DNA from: Dehalococcoidia bacterium
GTDB taxonomy: Bacteria; Chloroflexota; Dehalococcoidia; Tepidiformales; Tepidiformaceae
Assembly (NCBI GenBank): GCA_023228745.1
Contig: JALOAP010000150.1
Span: 1 to 7,083, forward strand
Reading direction: 5' to 3'
Length of the DNA: 7,083 bases
The notes beneath the pieces are model-generated. The model was not told the DNA's origin. It saw only the letters and a list, made by a program, of their open reading frames with translations, and ran no database searches. Numbering within the stretch: position 1 is the stretch's first letter; each line of letters starts with the position of its first letter. Of this stretch, positions 1-4,899 are shown one piece after another. Both the position numbers and the translations under genes were made by a program.

Positions 1-230
1 CGGAGCATGGGGAGCACATCGACGAAGCGGAGGAGCTTAACGCGAAACTCGGGGTCGCTCGTGGCCCACTGCATGAGGCGTTCCTGCCACCAGGCGGGGC
101 TGAGCGTAATGAGCCGTTCTGGCTCGACGTCCCGCAGCAGCTCACGCCCGCGGCGCTGGATGGTTTCCTCAAGAGCGGAGGGCAACGCGCCCGCCCTGGC
201 CTGGTCGTCGTGTTCTAGCCTCATCGCCAT
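1..230 (-). CDS. PutA-like bifunctional proline dehydrogenase / P5C dehydrogenase, N-terminal part (runs off left edge)
   Basis: Reading the minus strand from the ATG at 230 gives 76 uninterrupted residues to the window edge. The stretch SPAWWQERLMQWATSDPEF (residues 44-62), followed by FRVKLLRFVDVLP (62-74), is the hallmark of the N-terminal region of fused proline dehydrogenase/L-glutamate gamma-semialdehyde dehydrogenases, which oxidise proline to glutamate using FAD and then NAD+. Only the segment before the flavin barrel is visible, so neither catalytic domain can be checked. An in-frame TAA lies 9 nt before the ATG, so the start must be this ATG or the one two codons later (224). The only SD-like motif, GGAGGG (complement of 246-251), sits 15 nt upstream, which is long. 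The gene is divergent from ispC. A stand-alone proline or P5C dehydrogenase remains possible. Confidence 0.68.
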   Translation of the reverse strand, partial: MAMRLEHDDQARAGALPSALEETIQRRGRELLRDVEPERLITLSPAWWQERLMQWATSDPEFRVKLLRFVDVLPML

Positions 231-344
231 GCTGTCAGCTTACGACCCTCCGAGGGCGGGCGTGAGCACCGGCAGGCGGTTCAGTCGATCGGCCAGGTGG
301 GCTCGCTCCTGTCGCCCGGTGGCGGCGACCGGTACGATGGAACC
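231..344. promoter_or_regulatory. Divergent intergenic region between the proline dehydrogenase-like gene and ispC
   Basis: This 114-bp gap separates the starts of two divergent genes, so it should carry promoters for both. A small palindrome CCCTCcGAGGG lies at 246-256 and contains the SD-like GGAGGG read by the minus-strand gene. TACGAT at 333-338 resembles a -10 box for ispC (four of six matches to TATAAT). CTGTCG at 309-314 is a weak -35 candidate, 18 bp away. None of these is strong; the divergent arrangement is the main evidence. Confidence 0.4.
333..338 (+). promoter_or_regulatory. Candidate -10 box for ispC, placed for a leaderless transcript
   Basis: TACGAT fits the TANNNT pattern and ends 6 nt before the GTG at 345, the preferred ispC start. 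Transcription beginning about 7 nt after such a box would start at or next to the GTG. No Shine-Dalgarno sequence is visible before the GTG, which agrees with leaderless translation. The match is short and may be chance. Confidence 0.3.
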
Positions 345-1499
345 GTGAGTCGCCCCCTTCGTATCGCCCTGCTCGGTTCCACCGGCTCTATCGGCCGCCA
401 GGCGCTCGATGTCGTGCGTCAGCTTCCGGAGCGCTTCTCCGTGGTGGCCCTGGCCGCAGGACGCAACACGGACGAACTCGCGCGGCAGGTCGCGGAGTTC
501 CGGCCGGCCTACGCGTGCGCCGAGGCTGAGTCGAGCGTCCTCCGCGATGCGATGGCAGCGAACGGCACGCGCACGCTCTCGATGGACGAGATGGCGGTCG
601 CACCTGACGTCGATATCGTGCTGGTGGGGACGGCCGGTGCTGCGGGGCTGACACCGACGCTGGCGGCACTGCGGATGGGCCGGCCGGTGGCGATCGCGAA
701 CAAGGAAGTGCTGGTGATGGCCGGGCACCTGATTCGCCGCGCAATGGTCGAAGGAGGCGGCGAGCTGCGGCCTGTGGACAGCGAGCATTCGGCCATCTGG
801 CAGTGTCTCTGGGGCGAAGAGGGCAACGCCATCCGGCGGATCATCCTGACTGCGAGCGGCGGAGCGTTCCGGGATTTCGATGACGCGCGGCTCGCAGCCG
901 TTACCCCTGAACAGGCGCTTAACCATCCAACGTGGAACATGGGTGCGAAGATCACGGTCGATAGTGCGACCCTGATGAACAAGGGCATGGAGACGATCGA
1001 GGCCATGTGGCTCTTCGGCGTCCCCATGGAGAAAGTCGAAGTCGTCCTGCACCGCGAATCGATCGTCCACTCCCTCGTCGAATTCAGCGATGGCAGCGTG
1101 AAAGCGCAGCTCGGGGTGCCGGACATGCGCCTTCCCATCCAGTGCGCGCTCGCTTACCCGGAACGGATGCCCGTGCCGCCGGCGCCGCCGCTCAATCTCG
1201 CGAAGGTTGGCACGCTGCATTTTGGCGAGCCGGACGTGGCGCGCTTCCCGTGCTTGCGGCTCGCGATGGAGGCGGGAAGGCAGGGCGGGACCTACCCTGC
1301 GGTAATGGCCGCGGCCGACGAAGTGGCCGTCGCCCGCTTCCTCGACAGCGAGATCGGCTTTCTCGATGTCCCGGCGATCATCGAGAAGGTACTGCAGGAC
1401 CACGATTCGACCGCCGATCCTGACCTGGAGACCGTGCTTGCGGCTGACGCGTGGGCACGGGGGCGCGCACAGACAGCAGTTCCGGGGGCGGTTCGCTAG
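345..1499 (+). CDS. ispC: 1-deoxy-D-xylulose 5-phosphate reductoisomerase (DXR/IspC)
   Basis: Cytosolic NADPH- and metal-dependent enzyme that converts DXP to 2-C-methyl-D-erythritol 4-phosphate, the committed step of the MEP isoprenoid pathway and the fosmidomycin target. From the GTG at 345 the protein has 384 residues (E. coli 398). Visible motifs in order: the NADPH-binding loop GSTGSIG (11-17), NKE (119-121), the metal-binding DSEHSAIWQ (Asp145, Glu147), the SGGAF substrate loop (171-175), and HPTWNMGAKITVDSATLMNK (194-213), followed by Glu216 of the third metal ligand. All key residues are present, so the enzyme should be active. An in-frame GTG at 297 would add 16 residues that look unlike the family (SPGGGDRYDG), so 345 is preferred. 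It is the first gene of a likely operon, and its TAG overlaps the GTG of the next gene. Confidence 0.97.
   Translation: MSRPLRIALLGSTGSIGRQALDVVRQLPERFSVVALAAGRNTDELARQVAEFRPAYACAEAESSVLRDAMAANGTRTLSMDEMAVAPDVDIVLVGTAGAAGLTPTLAALRMGRPVAIANKEVLVMAGHLIRRAMVEGGGELRPVDSEHSAIWQCLWGEEGNAIRRIILTASGGAFRDFDDARLAAVTPEQALNHPTWNMGAKITVDSATLMNKGMETIEAMWLFGVPMEKVEVVLHRESIVHSLVEFSDGSVKAQLGVPDMRLPIQCALAYPERMPVPPAPPLNLAKVGTLHFGEPDVARFPCLRLAMEAGRQGGTYPAVMAAADEVAVARFLDSEIGFLDVPAIIEKVLQDHDSTADPDLETVLAADAWARGRAQTAVPGAVR
1484..1491 (+). promoter_or_regulatory. Ribosome binding site for the rseP-like gene, inside the end of ispC
   Basis: GGGGGCGG lies 7 nt before the GTG at 1499, a normal spacing for a Shine-Dalgarno sequence. 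It supports that start over the in-frame GTG at 1451, which has no such motif and would overlap ispC by 49 bases. Confidence 0.5.
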
Positions 1500-2677
1500 T
1501 GGACATCCTGATCATCCTTCGCAACCTCGGCCTCTTCCTCGGGATCCTGTTCCCGCTGGTCATCATCCATGAGCTGGGGCACCTCATCGCGGCGAAGGCG
1601 TTTGGGATCAAGGTGCTCGAGTTCGGTGTGGGCTTCCCACCGAAGGCGTTCACATGGACGCGGCGGAACGGAACGGCCTACACGTTCAACTGGCTCCCGA
1701 TCGGCGGCTTCGTCCGCTTGCTGGGCGAAGAGGACCCGACGGACCCCGGTTCACTGGCCGCAGCGCCGCGCTGGCAACGGCTCATCGTGATGTTCGCCGG
1801 GGTGTTCATGAACCTGATCTTCGCCGTACTGCTACTGGCGGTGGGCTTCATGATCCCGCGGGAACGAGCGCTTTCGATGGCGCAGGTCTCGGAGGTGGCA
1901 CTCGGGTCGCCCGCGGCGGAAGCGCAGATCACCGGGGAAATGCAGGACGGCCGCGAACCGATGCAGGGGCTCCAGCCGGGCGACCTCATCGTTCGCGTCG
2001 AAGGGCACGACATCAAGAACACTGAGGAACTCATCTACGCGAACCGCCTGAACCTTGGCGAGACGCAGACGTGGATCATCAAGCGGCAGGGAGCGGAGCT
2101 GGAAGCGAAGGTGTATGCCCGCTGGCACCCGCCCGCCGGGCAGGGCCCGACCGGTATCCGCGTGGGTGCGCCGGTCACGTGCTCGGGGCTGGATGCAAGC
2201 GGCGAGGCGGCAAATTGCCAGCTCCTTTATCCGTTCACGGAAAAGGTCTGGTACTGGCCGTGGGAGGCGCTGCCAAAGGCGGTCGACACCCTCGGCGAGA
2301 TCATGATCCTGACGAAAAACGAACTCCAGGTGCGCTTCGGCGGTGGCGGCGGTGGAGCCGGCATCGGCGAGGACCAGCCCGCCTTTACGGGCCCGGTTGG
2401 CATCGCGGACCAGACAGGTGCGCTTGTGGACGAGCAAGGCTGGAGGCCGCTCATCGAGTTTGCGGCACTGCTCAGCCTGAACCTCGGCATCTTCAATGCG
2501 CTGCCGATCCCGATGCTGGATGGCGGGCGCGCGCTGTTCGTGTTCATCGAAATCCTGCGCGGCGGGCGGCGTATCGCACCCGAGCGCGAGGCGCTGGTGC
2601 ATTTGACCGGGTTCGCGCTGCTCATGGCCGGAGTGCTCATCGTCACCTGGTTCGATATCACGCGCCTCATCTCGTAG
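1499..2677 (+). CDS. rseP: RseP-type site-2 protease (M50 family intramembrane zinc metalloprotease)
   Basis: Membrane-embedded zinc protease that cuts transmembrane segments, typically of anti-sigma factors or leftover signal peptides. From the GTG at 1499 it has 392 residues (E. coli RseP 450). In order: a first membrane helix carrying the HELGH zinc motif (24-28); the conserved NWLPIGGFVRLLGEEDP (64-80); a second helix with MFAGVFMNLIFA (98-109); one PDZ domain (about 125-210) with GLQPGDLIVRVEGHDI (157-172); an extracytoplasmic linker with a glycine run (281-286) and two cysteines (228, 240); FTGPVGIA (296-303); the third helix with NALPIPMLDGGR (333-344), whose Asp341 is the third zinc ligand; and a last helix (about 366-387). 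E. coli RseP has two PDZ domains; this one shows one. The GTG shares its G with the last base of the ispC stop, so translation is probably coupled. The natural substrate is unknown. Confidence 0.95.
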   Translation: MDILIILRNLGLFLGILFPLVIIHELGHLIAAKAFGIKVLEFGVGFPPKAFTWTRRNGTAYTFNWLPIGGFVRLLGEEDPTDPGSLAAAPRWQRLIVMFAGVFMNLIFAVLLLAVGFMIPRERALSMAQVSEVALGSPAAEAQITGEMQDGREPMQGLQPGDLIVRVEGHDIKNTEELIYANRLNLGETQTWIIKRQGAELEAKVYARWHPPAGQGPTGIRVGAPVTCSGLDASGEAANCQLLYPFTEKVWYWPWEALPKAVDTLGEIMILTKNELQVRFGGGGGGAGIGEDQPAFTGPVGIADQTGALVDEQGWRPLIEFAALLSLNLGIFNALPIPMLDGGRALFVFIEILRGGRRIAPEREALVHLTGFALLMAGVLIVTWFDITRLIS

Positions 2678-2686
2678 GCTGCAGCG

Positions 2687-3016
2687 GTGCTGTTCGACCT
2701 CATCTTCCTGGGCCTGTTCATGGTGGGTTGGCTGGCGTGCGCCTATGTGCCGTGGCTCGCGGTATCGGTGGCCACGCGAGGTAACGCAGGGATGATGCTG
2801 CTGCCGATCTGCCTCTTCACCGGGGTGGTTGGCGCGCTGACCGTGCCGGTGCTCGGATTCGAAGGTGCTGGCGGCCTGAAGGCGAGCTTCCTGGTCGCGT
2901 TCGCCGCCTCAGGCGCGATTCTCGCAGTCGCCCGCTTCGCCCATCAGCCTGGCACCACCCGCGAAGGGCTCGAAAGTGGAGAGTGGCGGCAGGGAGAAGA
3001 CTCCAACCAGCGCTGA
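2687..3016 (+). CDS. Small three-helix membrane protein of unknown function
   Basis: A 109-residue protein starting with GTG, 9 bp after the rseP stop, so probably the third gene of the same transcript. I do not recognise a family. Three hydrophobic helices are visible: about residues 2-24 (MLFDLIFLGLFMVGWLACAY onward), 33-55 and 62-83. A polar, charged tail (85-109) ending EDSNQR follows. There is no cleavable signal peptide and no catalytic motif. The Shine-Dalgarno signal is weak, so a slightly different start is possible, but the first helix begins at once after this GTG, which supports it. Its place behind an intramembrane protease hints at a membrane-related role, but this is only position. 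Confidence 0.72.
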   Translation: MLFDLIFLGLFMVGWLACAYVPWLAVSVATRGNAGMMLLPICLFTGVVGALTVPVLGFEGAGGLKASFLVAFAASGAILAVARFAHQPGTTREGLESGEWRQGEDSNQR

Positions 3017-3029
3017 GGTGGCGTAGTCT

Positions 3030-3070
3030 GCGCGTACAAAGTGGCTTCTGCACGACACAGCGCGCACAAA
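3030..3070. repeat. Two 11-bp near-identical direct repeats, 30 bp apart
   Basis: GCGCGTACAAA (3030-3040) and GCGCGCACAAA (3060-3070) match at 10 of 11 bases and are offset by exactly 30 bp, close to three helical turns. They lie in the short gap before the lyase-family gene, between the end of the small membrane protein and the ribosome binding site at 3078. They could be a tandem operator or a chance match in GC-rich DNA. Confidence 0.3.
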
Positions 3071-3077
3071 TGCCACT

Positions 3078-3082
3078 GGAGG
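3078..3082 (+). promoter_or_regulatory. Ribosome binding site that fixes the lyase-family start
   Basis: GGAGG ends 8 nt before the ATG at 3091. It is the strongest Shine-Dalgarno sequence in the window. It selects this ATG over the in-frame ATG at 3070 and GTG at 2983, the latter of which would overlap the preceding gene. Confidence 0.75.
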
Positions 3083-3090
3083 CGGCGACG

Positions 3091-3507
3091 ATGAGCCAGG
3101 GTCAACACGAAAAGGGGACACGTTTCCGGGCGCTGCACGAAGGACCGGCATTCGTCATCCCCAACCCATGGGACGGTGCGTCGGCGCGCATGTTGGAGGC
3201 GCTCGGTTTCCGGGCCCTCGCGACGTCCAGCGGGGCATGCGCTGGCACGTTCGGACGGGTGGATGGCCGCGTGTCACGAGATGAAGCGCTGCGGCACTGC
3301 GAGATCATCGTGACGGCAACGGACCTGCCGGTCTCCGCCGACCTGGAAAGGGGGTTCGCGGACGACCCCGCGGGCGTCGCGGAAACGGTGCGGCTCGCTG
3401 CGGAAGCGGGGCTGGTGGGGTGTTCCATCGAGGATTCGACGGGCAACCCGGAGACCCCCCCTCTTCGAGTTCGAGCACGCCGTGGAGCGGGTGGCGGCGG
3501 CGGTTGA
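3091..3507 (+). CDS. N-terminal fragment of the lyase-family gene, as read
   Basis: Taken literally, translation from the ATG at 3091 stops at 3507 after 138 residues. Residues 1-123 belong to the family (first strands of the barrel and the metal-binding acidic residues). The final 15 residues, rich in Arg and Gly (RVRARRGAGGGGG), are out of frame and resemble nothing. Half a TIM barrel would not be expected to fold or act alone. Confidence 0.6.
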   Translation: MSQGQHEKGTRFRALHEGPAFVIPNPWDGASARMLEALGFRALATSSGACAGTFGRVDGRVSRDEALRHCEIIVTATDLPVSADLERGFADDPAGVAETVRLAAEAGLVGCSIEDSTGNPETPPLRVRARRGAGGGGG

Positions 3508-3913
3508 AGCTGCGCGGAGCCTCGATTTCCCGTTCACGCTCACCGCGCGGACGGAGAACTTCCTTCGCGGCAACCACGAGCTCGATGAGACGATCACGCG
3601 ACTGCAGGCGTTCGAGCTCGCAGGTGCGGACGTGCTCTTTGCGCCGGGCCCACCCTCCCTGGACGCAGTCCGAGCGGTGTGCGCATCCGTCTCAAAGCCC
3701 GTGAACTTCATGGTTGGCATCAAGGGCCGGTCGTTCAGCTTCGCGGAGCTGGAGGCTGCAGGCGTCCGCCGCGTGAGTCTCGCCACATCGCTCTATCGCG
3801 CTGCGATGACCGGACTCCATGCTGCTGCAACCGAGGTAGCGGAACACGGGACATTCACCTATGTGGACGGAAACATCGACCTGCACCCCTTCCTCGAGAG
3901 CCCGGAAAGTTAG
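3482..3913 (+). CDS. C-terminal fragment of the lyase-family gene, as read
   Basis: This frame carries the second half of the barrel: TLTARTENFLRGNHELDETI, then FELAGADVLFAPGPPSLDAV, SKPVNFMVGIKGRSFSFAEL and RRVSLATSLYRAAMTG. The GTG at 3482 is simply the first possible start in the frame (Val131 of the repaired protein) and has no ribosome binding site. The frame is open and family-like back to about 3461, confirming that it is a continuation and not a separate gene. Confidence 0.6.
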   Translation: MERVAAAVEAARSLDFPFTLTARTENFLRGNHELDETITRLQAFELAGADVLFAPGPPSLDAVRAVCASVSKPVNFMVGIKGRSFSFAELEAAGVRRVSLATSLYRAAMTGLHAAATEVAEHGTFTYVDGNIDLHPFLESPES

Positions 3914-3972
3914 CGGAGCCACAAGGGAGCCATGCGGCGGCGGTGTGCCTCTGGTACCGTCTGCTATTGCCC

Positions 3973-4893
3973 ATGTCGAAACCACTCGCACTTTCCACCA
4001 TGTTCGCCCAGCAGGACCGCTTTGCCGACGGCAAGGCGTTTGCGCAATTCGCAGCGGAAGCAGGCTACGAAGCGATCGAGATTAGCCACTCCACGCGGCC
4101 CGAGAAGCTGCAGCAGATCGTCTATGCAGCCATCCTGCCGGTGGTCTCCGTGCACCAGCCCGCACCATGGGTGGAGCACCACGACGGCCGCGGGAACTCG
4201 AAGTGCAACATCGCGTCGGTCGACGGTGCGGAGCGAGATGCGGCGGTGGCGTACGCGAAGGAGAGCGTGCGCTGGGCGTCGCAGCTTGGGGCGCAGCGGG
4301 TGGTCGTTCACCTCGGGAGCGTCACGGACGAGGAGATGTTCGAAGAGGAATTCCGGATGCGCCGCATGTTCGATGGGGGGGAGGCGAGTGACCCGGAATT
4401 TGCTGCCTTGCGCGAGCGGGCTATCGAACGACGGAAGCGTGAAGCCGGTCCGTACGTGGAAGCTGCGCGCCAATCGCTGCTTGAGTTGGTGCGGTTCGCA
4501 GAGCCACTCGGTGTGGCCATTGGCCTGGAGAACCGGTACCACTTCCACGAAATCCCTCACCCGGTTGAGTACGATTTCCTGCTTGAGGGACTTGTCAACG
4601 AGCAGGCAGGCTACTGGCACGACACCGGCCACGCGGAGGTGCTCCACCGGCTCGGGTTCATCGACCGGCACGAGTGGCTGGCGCGCAACCGGCAGCGCTG
4701 CATCGGCGCCCACCTTCATGACGTGCTCGGTATCGGCGACCACCGGGCGCCGGGGGATGGTGACGTTGAGTGGGGCTACATCGTCGAGGGTCTGCAGCAC
4801 CTGCCCCGGTACACGCTGGAGATAAACCAGCACCAGCCCGACGAACAGGTCGGGCTGGCACGGGAGTTCTTGCAGGCGGTCGGGCTGCGCTAG
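3973..4893 (+). CDS. Sugar-phosphate isomerase/epimerase-like TIM-barrel protein (AP endonuclease 2 superfamily)
   Basis: A 306-residue predicted cytosolic TIM-barrel enzyme of the xylose isomerase-like/AP endonuclease family 2 fold, which holds isomerases, epimerases, dehydratases and EndoIV nucleases. The usual metal-site residues are recognisable: His113 in VVVHLG, Glu186 in GLENRYHFHEIP, Asp217 and His220 in YWHDTGHAEVLHRLGF, His247/His249/Asp250 in GAHLHDVLG, and Glu283 in LEINQHQ. This favours an isomerase or epimerase with a divalent metal; the substrate cannot be named. A highly charged segment at about 119-160 forms an insertion after the strand with His113. The ATG at 3973 is chosen because family-like sequence (KPLALSTMF) begins directly after it, though it has no good Shine-Dalgarno. 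GTG at 3943, 13 nt after AAGGGAG (3923-3929), would add ten residues. It follows the lyase-family gene by 59 bp, so co-transcription is likely. Confidence 0.88.
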   Translation: MSKPLALSTMFAQQDRFADGKAFAQFAAEAGYEAIEISHSTRPEKLQQIVYAAILPVVSVHQPAPWVEHHDGRGNSKCNIASVDGAERDAAVAYAKESVRWASQLGAQRVVVHLGSVTDEEMFEEEFRMRRMFDGGEASDPEFAALRERAIERRKREAGPYVEAARQSLLELVRFAEPLGVAIGLENRYHFHEIPHPVEYDFLLEGLVNEQAGYWHDTGHAEVLHRLGFIDRHEWLARNRQRCIGAHLHDVLGIGDHRAPGDGDVEWGYIVEGLQHLPRYTLEINQHQPDEQVGLAREFLQAVGLR

Positions 4894-4899
4894 GTTCGG

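Larger units (their letters stand above)
3091..3913 (+). pseudogene. Isocitrate lyase/PEP mutase-family gene, interrupted by a +1 frameshift (possibly a sequencing error)
   Basis: Removing one C from the run of seven at 3455-3461 joins two reading frames into a seamless 273-residue protein, a normal length for the family. These cytosolic TIM-barrel enzymes make or break C-C or C-P bonds next to a carboxylate, using Mg2+. Visible in the repaired protein: NPWDGASARMLEALGF (25-40), the barrel strand SADLERGF (82-89) whose Asp84 and Glu86 sit where PEP mutase has its metal-binding acidic pair, CSIEDSTG (111-118) with Glu114, and LTARTENFLRG (150-160) with Arg153 and Glu155. The KKCGH signature of true isocitrate lyase is absent, so it is one of the short family members of uncertain substrate (2-methylisocitrate-lyase-like or oxaloacetate-decarboxylase-like). 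Family motifs are intact on both sides of the break, which favours a base-calling or assembly error, or a very recent mutation, over old decay. Confidence 0.85.

Noticed and set aside
7..348. A 113-codon plus-strand frame at the left edge
   Set aside because: It is Ser/Arg-rich with no family resemblance, and the opposite strand encodes the well-conserved start of a proline dehydrogenase-like protein.
240..1403. A 387-codon open frame on the minus strand opposite ispC
   Set aside because: The product is Arg/His-rich without recognisable motifs, while the plus strand carries every conserved DXR motif.
1832..2602. A 256-codon minus-strand frame opposite the protease gene
   Set aside because: It has no motifs and composition typical of a shadow frame; the plus strand has the HELGH and LDGGR zinc-protease signatures.
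3040..3077. Inverted repeat AGTGGC ... GCCACT around the gap before the lyase-family gene
   Set aside because: Six-base arms separated by 26 bases are too weak for a hairpin or an operator call; a chance match is likely.
3932..4825. A 297-codon plus-strand frame starting at an ATG just after AAGGGAG
   Set aside because: The translation is Ser/Arg/Thr-rich noise that overlaps the isomerase-like gene in another frame, and the SD-like motif is only 2 nt from the ATG, too close to work well.
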